From the NCBI GenBank assembly GCA_023101725.1, contig JALJCO010001026.1:333011-397010 (forward strand): a DNA stretch of 64,000 nucleotides, written 5' to 3'. Below the pieces are notes generated by a model. It ran no database searches. It was given only the letters and a program-made list of their open reading frames with translations, and had not been told where the DNA came from. This DNA is from Atherinomorus stipes (taxonomy: Eukaryota > Chordata > Actinopteri > Atheriniformes > Atherinidae). This document shows, piece after piece, positions 32,622 to 43,680 of this stretch. Position 1 is the first letter of the stretch. Each line of letters starts with the position of its first letter. The position numbers and the translations under genes were made by a program.

Positions 32622-32823
32622 TGCTCTGCAGATGCTCAGCCAGCTCCTCCTGCTTCATTCTCCTCAGGAAGTCCACTGTTATCTTCACAAATGCCTCTCT
32701 GCTCTTCCTCTGCTCTTCATCCTCACCCTCCAACACTGAGTATTCTGGGTAATCTGGACTCAGAAGCTTCTGGATCTTCTTCAGCTCCTTCTTCACAAAA
32801 GTGATGATGTTTTCCTCCAGCAG
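32622..32823 (-). CDS. NLRC3-like gene, exon 5 (helical N-terminal region)
   Basis: A 202-nt exon with acceptor TTCCAG before 32823 and donor GTAAGA from 32621, phase 0 in and 1 out. It encodes LLEENIITFVKKELKKIQKL, then SPDYPEYSV, an acidic stretch GEDEEQRKSREAF and FLRRMKQEELAEHLQS. In fish NLR-C proteins this charged helical segment precedes FISNA. The last base joins the first two of exon 6 to give Lys, preserving the frame into [10 protein letters not shown]. No stop, no indel. Confidence 0.88.
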
Positions 32824-32985
32824 CTGGAAGAGAAAATCATATGAAGGACACAATCAGACTGAAATCATGGAGACAAACATCAGATCCATGTTGGACACAC
32901 TGACAGTCCACTGGTCTACAAAGGTCACCATGGAGACCACTGTGGACAGAAGACATGGAAAAGTAGTTGTTGGACATGTACAGAC

Positions 32986-33064
32986 CATAAATATGGAGTC
33001 CAGCTGTGTTTGATGCTGCTGGACAGACGGACCACTGGGACGCTCTGAGTTCTGCTGGTCCACT
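32986..33064 (-). CDS. NLRC3-like gene, exon 4 (linker)
   Basis: A 79-nt exon with acceptor CAG at 33067-33065 and donor GT at 32985-32984. It reads VDQQNSERPSGPSVQQHQTQ then LDSIFM, a well-known linker of fish NLR-C genes. Phase 2 in, 0 out, joining in frame to exon 5. Confidence 0.85.
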
Positions 33065-33229
33065 CTGTGGAGGAATCAGGAAGAATCAGCTGATATTTTG
33101 TCTGTTCCATCTTTATCAGGTAAAACCTGCTTTTCCAACTTAAACTTTTTTTGTCTATAAACTTCCATGTTGTTGAAAAACATCATTTATTAAAGTTATT
33201 TCTTTCAAATCTGTTGCAGTGACACAATC

Positions 33230-33864
33230 TAAGGGTGCGTTCACACTCTGGCAGTTTGGTCCACTTCAAACGGACTGTGGTCTGATTCCATAGATAGTCC
33301 ACTTCGTTTGCCGCAGTCTAAACACCAACCGTACTCTGGTGGCACTAAAGAAACGGACGGGAGTCTTGGTACACTTGCAAACAGACTATTAGATTATCCA
33401 GAGCATAGACATCCAGCACACTTAATGGAAGTGACATTTGTCAACCGCAATAAAGCAGAAGAAGAAGTAGAAGGAAGTGGGGTAGATCATCGTTTGGGTT
33501 GGAGGAAAACAAAACAAACAGCGCATTTTTGAGGAAGCTGAGGTCAAAACAACAACAATAAACAACTGAAAAATGTGTAGATAGAGATGGAGTGGACAAA
33601 TGATTTGAAACAGAAAGTCTTGATTTCCACTTTAATTACAGTTTTTCTTCTTCCTGCTTTTTCACTGTTGATCAATAATTGTATTGGAGAGCTTCGCCCC
33701 CTGGCGGGCAGTTGGATAACTTTGGTGGTTTAACCAGGCGGTTTGGTCAACTTCAGTTTCTGCAGTTTGAACACAAACCGAAGCAGAGAAATGTCTGAAA
33801 TTTTTCAGAAATCTCTGCCCAATCAGGCCGAGGTCCTGGACTATCCTGGTGTGAATGCACCCTA
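33230..33864. mobile_element. Non-autonomous DNA element with GGGTGCATTCACA ends
   Basis: Left end CTAAGGGTGCGTTCACAC and inverted right end TTAGGGTGCATTCACACC form an imperfect terminal repeat, with CTAA at both edges as a possible target duplication. Length about 635 bp. The 74-codon frame inside is not convincing. It directly abuts the next element at 33866. Confidence 0.6.
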
Positions 33865-34011
33865 ACTGTACGTTCAGACCAAAGGTGACAAAAGCAGCAA
33901 GGACGGCCGAGGCTGCGCGGCAAACAGGACAGCTTCGAAAGCGGCCAAATTATTTTGCCACTTTGATTGCTCTTAATGTGACTGACTTCAATGTTAAATC
34001 ACTGTAGTCAT

Positions 34012-34350
34012 TTAAAGCAACCTTTACCGATCTTGCATTTCAGAAAGCACAGCAAGATTATTTGAATATAAACAGTCCCGCCTCACTCCTAAGACACACC
34101 CCTTCATTCCCTCCACCTCCAAATGCAGAATCAAAGGTCTGACAGGCAGGTCCGTTGGACAATCCTAGAGGTGCACCCCACTTCAAGGATTGGTTGGAGT
34201 TTTCATTGAATATTTAGAGATTGGAATAATATTTTATTTTGATTAATGGTGGGTCTGTCTTGTATTTTAGAGTTCCATTACCTCATTCATAGCATTTTAC
34301 CCTGTTAGAAAAATAGTGTAAGAATGCAACATCGGTAAGGGTTGCTTTAA
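34012..34350. mobile_element. TTAA-flanked non-autonomous DNA element, nested
   Basis: Left end TTAAAGCAACCTTTACCGAT and, inverted from the right, TTAAAGCAACCCTTACCGAT, one mismatch in 20. Length 339 bp. Copy A of the host element reads CATCTAAAGGAGCC at the same place, with no insert, which confirms insertion. No transposase. Confidence 0.75.
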
Positions 34351-35164
34351 AGAAGCCACAAAGCGGACTTCTTGACAGCGACTTTGCTCTTGCTCACCTT
34401 CCCCTCAGTTAAAGCATGCAGAGCTGCAGGATGTTTTGTGTGGTCATTGAATACAGAAAAAAAAAATTGCGGCGCATGAACGTAAATTAAAATCACCATC
34501 TAATTAGTCACAAGTGGAATGACATGCAGCATTAAGCAGAAAAAAAATTAGCAAGTGTCGTTATGATTTATCCACCACAGGAAGATCAAACTTTTACACA
34601 GTTCGTCTGCTAGTTTGGTGAACCGACTTCATTTAAAGTAGAGCAATTTCACATTATTTTCCAAGTTGCCCAACACTGACGTATAAAACTCACTGCACAC
34701 ACCAACTCAACATAAATTCACAAACTGTGTGTGCTGTAATGAGCAGAACGTGCATCTGCAACCTGTTCATTTTCTCACAATTATGCAAGAGCCGGTGCTT
34801 TTTAACACATGTTGAATACATGATTTCATATATCTTTAGTTCAAGTTTGTCACAGAAATGCATAAAATGCTGCGCAGGAATAAAGTCCTTGTATGACACA
34901 AAACTAAAGACAAGCAGACACCACCACATGTGTAATTAAACATTGAGATGCTGCAGCCGAGATACAGTGAGGAGTGCATGCACATGTGTGTTCTATAAGC
35001 CTAAAGAAAAATACACAGGAGCTGGCAAACAGCAATCTAGTGGTCAAAGAATATTTTCCTTTTTTGGAAGGACGAGGAAAATGCGGTGATGCAGTTAGTA
35101 AATTAAATTATTTTCCTTTCATAATTGTTATGGAGATTCTTCCCACCCTCTCCACAACATGGTG

Positions 35165-35470
35165 AAGAATCAACAGTGTGTTCAGTTGGAGGCTGTGTCA
35201 GATTCGCTGTAGGACAGAGAGGTACAGAAATTCATTCCTGCCAGCAGCATAACCCTGAAGAACAACACTGACTTATTTACAATATCACAATTGGGTCTTG
35301 TTGTACTGTTAGTTTTACATTTATGTATTATTAAGTTGTATGTATGTATGTTACATTGTTCGAAGAAAACAAAGAGAGAGAGAAAGCCTATTACAACATC
35401 GAATTTCCCTTCTGGGATAAACAAAGTAGCTGATTTTTCATTTAATTTTAATTTAATTTAATTTTCATTG
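35165..35470 (+). repeat. LINE 3' end fragment
   Basis: Reads a scrap RKSFIPA-like peptide (AGAAATTCATTCCTGCCAGC), then CATCGAATTTCCCTTCTGGG with ATAAACAAAGTAGC and a TTTAATT-repeat tail. Typical of L2-like LINE 3' ends. Confidence 0.5.
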
Positions 35471-36429
35471 TTATTGTATCATTAACATGGTCTGTCATGA
35501 CTTTAAGTATGCATGTTTAACCCTGTAATCATATGGACTCATCGTAGATGTGGACAACATTGATGTGATGGTGCTGTACACCTGAGGAAGACGCTGGTGC
35601 TGGTGCTGGAACTGCGGCTGGACAGAGAGCGGTTCCAGCCGTGATCAAGTTGTACATCCAGCAGTTTTTTTCTTCTTTACAAAAAAACAAAAAAAACAAA
35701 CAACTTTGGTCCCGAACACCAGTTATCTGCCTCTTGGCATCCGTTCTTCTTTGGACCGACTCGATCAAAGGACACCTCTACTCTAATTGCTGCCACTGGT
35801 TGCGGCTGAACTGCATCGTAGCTAATTAGCATAAAGTTACCTGAAGCTCAACTTCTCATCTGGCTCCACTTTGGGCGCGCAGCAGATGGTGGCTCTCATT
35901 GAAAATGTATTAACTTCCGGTGTCCTCGCCGCTTTTGTTGTCTTTGGTCTGAACGTACAGAAACAAACATCTGGGCACGGCGAGCAAAAGAGGGGAGGGT
36001 CAAGTTGCTGTTACAGATCAGGACTGGACAAATCAACTACAGATGCGGCCAACAAAAAGTTCCAGCTTTTTCTGCCAGAAGTGGTGCAGTAATGGTGCAC
36101 TATTACTGCACTATCACTGGCTGAACGATTTGTCCCGCGAATACGTCATCACGCACAGTGTCCAAACTTGGCGTGTGGAAACGTCCTTGTTCTGGGCATT
36201 CATTTATGCTCTGAAATTGTTTCCCCTGGGCACACAGGCGTTTCTTTGTGCGATTGAATTTGCAGACAAGTCGCTGGTAAGTGGCTGGCAGTCGGCAGAA
36301 AGGGGAACTTTTTCATGCCCGCCTCTGTAAACCTGGTTTTCAACAGATTGGACTCAACAGACTCGACAGTCCCAGTGCTGCGGAAGACCTCCTGTGTAGA
36401 ACTAGTTTCCATTTAGTTAAGAAGTGAAC

Positions 36430-36965
36430 TTTAAATCAGTGTTCACATGTGAGCATAGAAATGTGGAAAACCCATTTCTCCCTCTTGCCAGCACGGAGGT
36501 GCTGATGCATGCTTTTATTTCTAGTAGAATAGATTACTGTAATGCCCTGCTCTCTGCTCTTCTTAAAAAGTCTGTATCCAGCTTACAGTTATTGCAGAAC
36601 TCGGCAACACGAGTTCTGACAAGGACCAGAGGGCGGGAACACATTACACCAATCTTAAAATCACTGCATTGGCTCCCCGTGCATTTCAGGATTGACTTTA
36701 AGGTTCTTTTAGTGGTTTATAAATGTCTTAATGGTCTTGGGCCTTCTTATTTATCTGACCTGCTTTTAAGTTATGAACCCTCGCGGACCCTGAGGTCCTC
36801 TGGTACTGGCCTTTTAATTGTTTCCCAGGTGAGAACTAAAACTCACGGTGAAGCTGTGTTCCACCACTACGGTCCTCGTCCGTAGAACAGCCTGCCAGAG
36901 AACCTCAGGGCTGCAGCGACTGTTGATGTTTTTAAGAGGAGGCTCAAGACCTTTTTGGCTTAGCT
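36430..36965 (+). pseudogene. L2-like LINE ORF2 C-terminal fragment
   Basis: The plus frame reads SRIDYCNALLSALLKKSVSS, LQNSATRVLTRTRGREHITP, LHWLPVHFRIDFKVLL and LNGLGPSYLSDLL, then YEPSRTLRSSG. A stop replaces the expected Trp (GPRP-stop-NSLPENLRAAA), and the end is VFKRRLKTFLA. This is the C-terminal region that follows the reverse transcriptase in L2/Maui-type LINEs of fish. The RT and endonuclease are absent (5' truncation), and the 3' tail is T-rich to about 37050. 37050-37410 holds nothing I recognise, and 36000-36430 likewise. Confidence 0.8.
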
Positions 36966-37411
36966 TTTTTATTTGATTTCATTTTATTAATTTTACTTAT
37001 TTAACTTTCATTCTATTTTATTTTATGTTACATTAACGTTATCTTAGATTTTATTGACTCGTTTAGTGTATCATTTTATGAATTCCTATATGTTTATTTT
37101 TCCATGTTGCTCTTGTCTGTCCACTTATTTTATCTGTTTTATCATTTTTAATGCCAGTGTTTCCTCATGGGGATCCTTCACTCTGGGAGCTTTGCCTACT
37201 TGGTCTGGAGAGAGCTGGTGGGTGGCTGCCCTTGTCCTGGTGGCTGAGGCCCGGCACTGCAGCCCCATCGCTGTGCTGTGGACCCCGGCCTGCCCTGATC
37301 TGGTTGGTCCCTGCAGTAATGCCCTCTGTGACCTTGCCTGGCTCCTGGTGTGAACAGATCGCCAAGATATCGTTTCCTCACAGTAGGTCAAGCCAGATGT
37401 TTATTACCCTT

Positions 37412-39512
37412 AGGCCCTGATTTACGAAAGGTTTACGCGTGTTAAAACGGGCGCTATCTTCATTACGCACGCAATAATCCACCGGAGCTTATTTACAAAC
37501 AGGGCAAAAGGAGGTTTGCGCCTGTTAAGGGGCAAAATAGCCCCGCTATCCATTTTGCGCGTCTGCTGTAGATGAATATGCAATCTGGGCATTTCTGCCA
37601 GAGGGCGCAAAATATTGGGAGGAGACGATGGAAACAACTCAGCTTAACACGCAATGTGATTTATCAACCGTTCAACGGAAAGCGGGCACAAAAAATTGTG
37701 TGTAATTTATCACATCTGAAAAGCAGGTATTAACTGGCAGCTTTACACACTGATGGCTGAAAGAATGCTGCACGCAGGACTGCAGACATGCAGCATTGGG
37801 TCAGGATAATTTCTCATGAGGTGTGCAGGCGACTCGTCAAGTTTTCATTATTTAATTAAAGGAGAACTCAGTAACTTTTTTACCTCAATTAATGCTTTTC
37901 GAAATCCCTGTGGGGCTAAACAAAGTGTTTACGGAGCGATTCGATGCCCCCCCCCTCCTGCCGGTGCCTCTGCCCTTCGAGCAGCTCTTGGCAAGTCTGC
38001 CTGCGCCGACCCGAGCAGAACTTGCGACAACAGAAACCGCTGTACGGTACTCAGGTCCCCTATCTACTGAGCTGCTTCCAGCTCTGATTTGAACCAGACT
38101 ACCAGCGCTAATTCGAAGAAAACATTTCTTTAGCTTTACACCACCTAAACACGGCTCCTGGCTCTCATAACTAACTCTTTTGCTGGAGCAGAGTGATTCA
38201 CGTAGCTTGCGCAGCCTGGGCGCCGGGTGAAGCATCACTGCTTCAGGCTCAATAACCACTTGTCATGTCCGCAAAAAGTAAATAAAAGTTCGTATTCTTA
38301 CCTGCTACCCGCCAACACCAGAGAAAAATATAATCCACGGCATATTTACCCGCAAATCACGGGTAAAACGTCCCGTTGCAGGAGAGACAGGACTCTGCTT
38401 TAAGCAGAGGGAGACGAGGTGCTGCTACCAATGTAGCAACGTAGCATCAACAAGCTAGAAAAAGCTTAGAAATATATCCAGGGAGCAAAATAGAGGAAAG
38501 ACGGTTAGAGAAGCCGTCTGTGTGCTGTGGGGGTGTAGGGGGTTTAGACTTTACCACAGTGAAAGGACGCCACTAGGGGAGCCCTAAGCTGAAGTTACTG
38601 AGTTCTGCTTTAAATAACAATCAACATCACTGTTTAACACGAGTTATTTTAGACAGGTGAACCAGAACATCTGCAGCTGCAGCATCATGGTAGTTAAAGC
38701 TGACATTATTTATGTCTTTTTATTTTCTTTTATTTTTTGCCAATGACATATTTTTATATTAAAAACATCTCCTGCTCCTCCACACCGCAGCGACTGCTGC
38801 TTTTCTGAGGTTGTTTTCCTGCGTGAGTTGGCCCCCACCACACAGCAAACTCAGTGAAAATAACCAGTAACGCACAAACTATTGATACTATTTTTTACTG
38901 AGTTTTGTGTGGGGTGGGGGCAATTACACAGGTCCCGCGCCTGGCATTGTGCCAAAGAGCGCGCAGACTGTGCCTAATATCAGATCATCTTCAACGTCTC
39001 GTTATCCATGTCCTTAAACTGGCCTCTTCTTACGATCCACAGGGAAACCTGCTGCATTGTTTTTATTTATAGTTATTATATGAAGAGTTCATTTGCAAAA
39101 ACAGACAAACATCACTGTGGAAAAAACAGAGTTAACTGCTTTTGTTGTTGTTGGTATCTCCATTTTACATCATTAAAACTCTCTACTTCATGTGAGCTTG
39201 ATTTGATGAAAATATTCAAGAAGTAAATGAAGAGTTTATTTGCAAAAGCAGCTAATTCTGTTTTTTCTACATGGTGTTTGTTTTTGCAAATCGACTCTTC
39301 ATATTTATCTTATATTCTGTTTTTTATTTGTCTCATATTATATCTCTGGAACTAATATCTCTCTATCAGGTTGAATTTCATTTTGCGTTTACCACATGTT
39401 CTTCTGAACTTTCTGTGGCGCAGGAATAGCGCACGCTAAATGCTCATTTAAATCCTGCTGTTTGCGCCTGTTACAGATTGTGCGTGTAATCTTTGTAGAT
39501 AACCCACAAACG
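37412..39512. mobile_element. Non-autonomous DNA element, copy 2 (interrupted)
   Basis: Reverse complement of 15753-17109. Starts GGCCCTGATTTACGAAAGG and ends near AATCTTTGTAGATAACCCAC. It shares GCAAAAGGAGGTTTGCGCC, TTTCTCATGAGGTGTGC and GAAGAGTTCATTTGC blocks with copy 1. The extra length is due to the TTAA element at 37856-38613. Confidence 0.65.
37856..38613. mobile_element. TTAA-flanked non-autonomous DNA element, nested, with empty site in copy 1
   Basis: AGGAGAACTCAGTAAC at the left and, inverted from the right, AGCAGAACTCAGTAAC (one mismatch in 16) are flanked by TTAA at 37856-37859 and 38610-38613. The homologous spot near 16680 in copy 1 has a single TTAA and no insert. Body about 750 bp, no convincing protein. 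A piggyBac-type target. Confidence 0.8.
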
Positions 39513-39559
39513 CTGAAGAGACAGTGCACGCTATTGACTACAGAGTAAAGACATTAGCC

Positions 39560-39860
39560 TCACAATTTGGATTCTTTGTAAATAAAGGGCCTTGGTGTCT
39601 TTATTTTAGGGGGTTGGAAGTTATACGTACAGTTGAGTGGGTGGGTGGGGATGGGGTGGAGGGGGGGGTGTCGTGTGTGTTTGTGTGTGTGTGTGCAAAT
39701 GTTTATAGTTATGTGTGCTGTGTTTTGTGCTTGGATGTGTGAAGGCTTGTTTTATTTCAAAATGCATTTGTTTTTATTGTCTGGCAAAGCACTTTGGGTT
39801 GCCTTGGCAGGAAAAGCGTTTTCTAAATAAAGTTTGATTTGATTTGATTTGATTTGATGT
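39560..39860 (+). repeat. LINE 3'-UTR and TTGATTTGA tail
   Basis: GCAAAGCACTTTGGGTTGCC, then TTTTCTAAATAAAG and GTTTGATTTGATTTGATTTG repeats mark a fish LINE 3' end. A TG-rich stretch lies at 39675-39702. The element body is missing. Confidence 0.55.
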
Positions 39861-39906
39861 TGGAATGAAAACTGTTCACACTGACTGATACAACATTTAC
39901 ACCCAC

Positions 39907-39996
39907 CTCCGTTCCTCTGAGCTAAAATCAGGAATCCAATTCTTTGACCGGTCGCTCTTAAAGGACACACAGCTGGGTCCTGGTCCTGGTTCATTC
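39907..39996 (-). CDS. NLRC3-like gene, exon 3 (linker cassette)
   Basis: A 90-nt exon with acceptor TTCACAG before 39996 and donor GTGGGT from 39906. It reads NEPGPGPSCVSFKSDRSKNW then IPDFSSEER. The CVSxKSDRS cassette is typical of fish NLR-C genes. Phase 2 in, 2 out, joining with exon 4 to form Arg. Confidence 0.82.
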
Positions 39997-40201
39997 CTGT
40001 GAATAAAGATGGTTTAATGATTTCACTGCTGAATCCTGGAATTGTTCAATAATGTTTTATTAAAACAAGAATCTAGAAGACAAATCAGAAACTATCAGAT
40101 TCCAGACATGAAGCAGAAATTATATCAAGAAATGATTCAACTGAAACTAGTTTTCATCTGAAATATGATCCAACCTCCACTGAACACGGACAGATACTCA
40201 C

Positions 40202-40324
40202 TGTTGCTCTGAGGAAACACCAGCTTGGAAATGAACAGGCTGATCCATCGACCGATCACTCTTCATGGACACACAGCTGGGTTCAGGTCTGACTTCAGGT
40301 CCAGGTCCAGGTCCAGGCTGGTTC
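40202..40324 (-). CDS. NLRC3-like gene, exon 2 (linker cassette)
   Basis: A 123-nt exon with acceptor CACAG before 40324 and donor GTGAGT from 40201. It reads NQPGPGPGPEVRPEPSCVSM, KSDRSMDQPVHFQAG then VSSEQ. It carries the same CVSxKSDRS motif as exon 3, so the two are related cassettes. Phases match exons 1 and 3. Confidence 0.84.
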
Positions 40325-40404
40325 CTGTGAATCCAGATGTTTGGTGTGAGTTGTGATCTCTGACATGGAGAAGAGTCATGGACAGTTTGAGATGCTCATC
40401 TCAC

Positions 40405-40460
40405 CTCTGAGTGCTTTTAGAGGGAGGGGCTCCCTCCTCTCTGTCCTCACACTGATCCAT
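40405..40460 (-). CDS. NLRC3-like gene, exon 1 with start codon
   Basis: The coding part of the first exon, from ATG at 40460 to donor GTGAGA at 40404. It reads MDQCEDREEGAPPSKSTQ, the known N-terminus of fish NLR-C proteins. The last two bases join exon 2 to form Arg. Transcription start and promoter cannot be located; upstream sequence to 40700 is unremarkable. Confidence 0.82.
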
Positions 40461-41387
40461 GATGCTGAATTCACATCAGCTCACACACACTTTCTACCTT
40501 CATCTGCAGAGGAAACACACATCATTCATCTGAACATCAACTGAAATCCTCCTCTCCATCATCAGCTGCTCCTCCTCTGATTGGCTCTGAGTTTCTGTTT
40601 CATATCAGTGTCAGATGAATGCAGTCAGACAGCAGTGAGGAAGAGGAAGCTGCCTTCAGCTGCTGGACTTCTATCAGGACACTAGATGGAGGGATGGAGC
40701 TGCAGATCAGGGGTGCAACCATCATTCCAGAAGTGAGGGGGGTGAATTTTTCACAGATCAAATAAGTGATCTACAGGGCTGGGCGATAATTTGATAAGGC
40801 TATATCGATCAATAGGCATGCTTACGATGAATAAAAAAGAGGCTCAATAGGAAATTTGATAGAAAAAACAGTCTTCCTTAGTTTTTCTATTACAGCCTAT
40901 CCTGTAGTTTAATACTACAGCTATTACTCCCTCCTAACCAATCACAAACGCAGACCCAGGCACGCTCTGTCTCCAAGTCCCGCCCCCTCTCAAACCACAA
41001 CACTGCATGTGAAGAAGTGCTGCACCACTGCAGGGACAGACGGAAGAAATCGCCCTGGAAAAAGCTGCCTTTCCCCATACTGACTGGCACCATTGTGGCT
41101 TTATTGTTATCACCACCCTCAGAATGCCGAGAATCAAATGGTTTGACATGAACGTCAACATTTCTGAACTGACACTGTGCCGCACAGCAGCGGTGATGCT
41201 GTCATCTGCTGTGCACGTGGACAGCACGCAGAGACGGAGCAGAAGCGGAGCGGGAAGGCACATCGGTCTGCTGTCCAGAGGGAGGAAAGCTAACGGCTGA
41301 TAAATTTTAGCTTTGCAAGTCGAATAGACATTCCTGTAAGTAAGACAACAGATGGTTACAGTTTGATTTGAAGGGCAAAATGGCAGA

Positions 41388-41548
41388 TTCACAACATAAT
41401 TGCATTTCTCATTTATTTCATTGAATTGCAAATGTCTTAGTACATGTCTCAATGTTTCATGACATCTTTGTAAATGATTGAGTCCAGTTAGCCCACAGTT
41501 AGCACAGTTAGCCTACATTTAGCACAATTTCCAAGTGAATAGATCTTA
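41388..41548. repeat. 161-bp direct repeat, copy 1
   Basis: TTCACAACATAATTGCATTT to GTGAATAGATCTTA, nearly the same as 42863-43023. Contains GTTAGCC and TTAGCAC repeats. 40730-41387 is mostly unassigned; AGGGCTGGGCGATAA near 40777 resembles the hAT end at 29327. Confidence 0.8.
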
Positions 41549-41966
41549 AACACACCACAGGCCTCAGCACATAGACATTCTTGGAGCATGTTAAATTATA
41601 TTGCTGTTTAATCAGATGAATCAGAAAATGGTGGATTATGTTCAGAAAATAATGGATTGTTTTCACAGCTCTGATAAAGCACCAATATGTCAAAATTCAG
41701 CTTTTATTGATGACATAATGCCAATTTTGGAAAATATTATCAGTAATAATTTTGTTTCTGGACACCCGATGATCAACTAACTTAATGTAAGACTTTATTT
41801 TTTATTTATTTTGCACACAAAACACAAAAATAAGAACAACAATAAAAAAGACAAAAAAAAAGTGCAGGAAGAGGCAGAAAAGCCAAAAAGGCTTGTTTTA
41901 AAGCCTCCACCTTTTCAATAAAAAACAGTGTTAGAGGAGTTCTAGAGTACACATTCAGATCAAGTA

Positions 41967-42600
41967 TCAGTGAGACATCACAATTAATTTCTTTAAGGTT
42001 TTCTTGAAAGATATCTCTGAAGTGCTTTTTCCAACAAAATAAGAATACTGGCTCCATAGTTTACACCCTCTGTATCTGATACAGAACTGAGCTCTTGATG
42101 TGACACATTCAGGTAAATGGAAATGTTGGTTTTGACGAGTATTGTATCTATGAACTGCAGCATTTGTGGTAAAATACAAAATAAAATGTTCAGGCAAGGT
42201 AGGTTCATCACACTGTATTTTATACATAAAAACACAAATTTGGAAAGTATTAATATCATAAATATTTCGCAAATTCAACTTCAGAAATAAACTAGTAGAT
42301 GAGGTCAGTGGCTTGGAATGGGTTGCAATTCGAACAAAGCGCTTTTGTACAATCAATAAATGATTTAAAGTTGATGGAAAAGTGCTTTCCCACACTATAA
42401 TACAATATGAAAGATAGGGGTAAATTAAACTGTAATATAAGGCAAGTGTACATTTTAAATCAACATAATGACTTACTTTTCTTATAATGCCAAGAGATTT
42501 ATTTACTTTTCTTGTTATCCAGTCAACATGCTCTTTCCAGTTTAGGTTCTCATCCACAATAATACCCCAAAATTTGGTGGACGACTGATTTCAGTACTTG
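41967..42600 (-). pseudogene. LINE ORF2 C-terminal fragment (Jockey/CR1-superfamily)
   Basis: The minus frame from 42557 is open for 196 codons: MDENLNWKEHVDWITRKVNK, then LALYYSLIYPYLSYCIIVWE, LLIVQKRFVRIATHS and IYDINTFQICVFMYKIQCDE, closing with CKLWSQYSYFV. This is the thumb/C-terminal region after the reverse transcriptase in a fish LINE, starting at the LGVxxDENLxWKEH box. A further match (WGIIVDENLNW) extends slightly upstream before similarity ends. No RT or endonuclease is present. The frame is intact but the element is 5'-truncated. It lies between the two 161-bp direct repeats. Confidence 0.75.
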
Positions 42601-42862
42601 AGACTTGAGAAAGATCTACATCTTTAGGAAGGAGGAGGATAAAGTTTGATAGATTTGGTTCAAAGCTGTAACAAAGCAGCTACATGCTCATAATCAGCTT
42701 CTCTCATAGAGGTAATGCCAAATTCAGATTTTTAATATGACATGAGCAATAACTTTGTTGTTTAAGTGTTACAGTTTTTCTCCATCGGTTCGGCTCATTT
42801 CTTGAATCTGAAATTACTTTGAAGAAACAACATGGACAAACCTCCAAACTATTTGGCAATTG

Positions 42863-43023
42863 TTCACAACATAAATGCATTTCTCATTTATTTCATTAAA
42901 TTGCAAATGTCTTAGTACATGTCTCAATGTTTCATGACATCTTTGCAAATCACTGAGTCCAGTTAGCCCACAGTTTGCACAGTTAGCCTACATTTAGCAC
43001 AATGTCCAAGTGAATAGATCTTA
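42863..43023. repeat. 161-bp direct repeat, copy 2
   Basis: Same orientation and length as 41388-41548, with a handful of differences (for example GTTTGCAC for GTTAGCAC). Confidence 0.8.
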
Positions 43024-43234
43024 TTGATCTAAACTGATTTTTGATTCTCAGTCTGATGGTTGTTCTCTCCAAAACATATCAGCATCATTTCATTATAGAA
43101 GTCATCACATGCAGAATTGTCTGTTCAACTGTCAAAACTAGTCAAGACCAGAATACAGAAAATGAAATGTGTGAAACTCCAGCCTTCTTTAGCACTATAG
43201 GCTGCATACAGATGTCCTTTTCTGTGTGTGTTTA

Positions 43235-43680
43235 TACACTGCCTGGCCCAAAAAAAAAGTCGCCAAAAAAAAAAAAAGGTCAGTCACTCTAATACTTTGT
43301 TGGACCGCCTTTAGCTTTGATTACGGCATGCATTCGCTGTGGTATTGTTTCGATAAGCTTCTGCACTGTCAAAAGATTTATTTCCATCCAGTGTTGCATT
43401 AATTTTTCACCAAGATCTTGTATTGATGATGGTAGAGTCTGACCGCTGCACAAAGCCCCTCTCTAGCACATCCCAAAGATTCTCAATGGGGTTGAGGTCT
43501 GGACTCTGTGGTGGCCAATCCATGTGTGAAAATGATGTGTCATGCTCCCTGAACCAGTCTTTCACAATTTGAGCCCAATGAATCCTGGTATTGTCATCTT
43601 GGAATATGCCTGTGCCATCAGGGAAGAAAAAGTCCATTGATGGAATAACCTGCTCATTCATTCTATTTACTGTTTTCTGA
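43235..43680 (-). pseudogene. Tc1-like transposase C-terminal fragment with terminal repeat
   Basis: The minus frame from 43661 reads [37 protein letters not shown] and [20 protein letters not shown], then a frameshift after RGF (GCTTTTCCCAGCGG in the 17852 copy versus GCTTTGTGCAGCGG-like here). The terminal ACACTGCCTGGCC at 43235 matches the end of the other Tc1 fragment. Both copies lack the first catalytic Asp and the DNA-binding domain. Confidence 0.82.

Larger units (their letters stand above)
33866..35961. mobile_element. DNA element with 'GTTCAGACCAAA' ends, copy B (interrupted)
   Basis: Starts CTGTACGTTCAGACCAAAGG and ends TTTGGTCTGAACGTACAG, an inverted terminal repeat of at least 18 bp. 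Homologous to 25140-25842 at both sides. It is longer because it contains a TTAA-flanked element (34012-34350), a LINE tail (35165-35470) and other sequence from about 34440 to 35750 that I cannot assign. Confidence 0.65.
4332..40460 (-). pseudogene. NLRC3-like (fish NLR-C) receptor gene, possibly disrupted, 11 visible exons
   Basis: Gene-level entry joining exons 1-6 (40460 to 30677) and five LRR exons (26986 to 4332). Proteins of this family are cytosolic sensors with FISNA, NACHT and LRR domains, often closed by B30.2. Six exons at the 5' end join with canonical splice sites and consistent phases, and I found no stop codon in them. Against a normal gene: two single-base indels in exon 6, a phase mismatch between exon 6 and the LRR exons, no B30.2 exon, and introns packed with LINE and DNA-element debris (up to about 15 kb). 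Three LRR exons are recent duplicates. It may be a functional gene with sequence errors or a recent pseudogene. The family is large in fish, so no specific gene name is justified. Confidence 0.7.

Noticed and set aside
37885..38259. A 124-codon minus-strand frame inside the TTAA element
   Set aside because: No family resemblance and opposite-strand frames of similar length exist in the same DNA.
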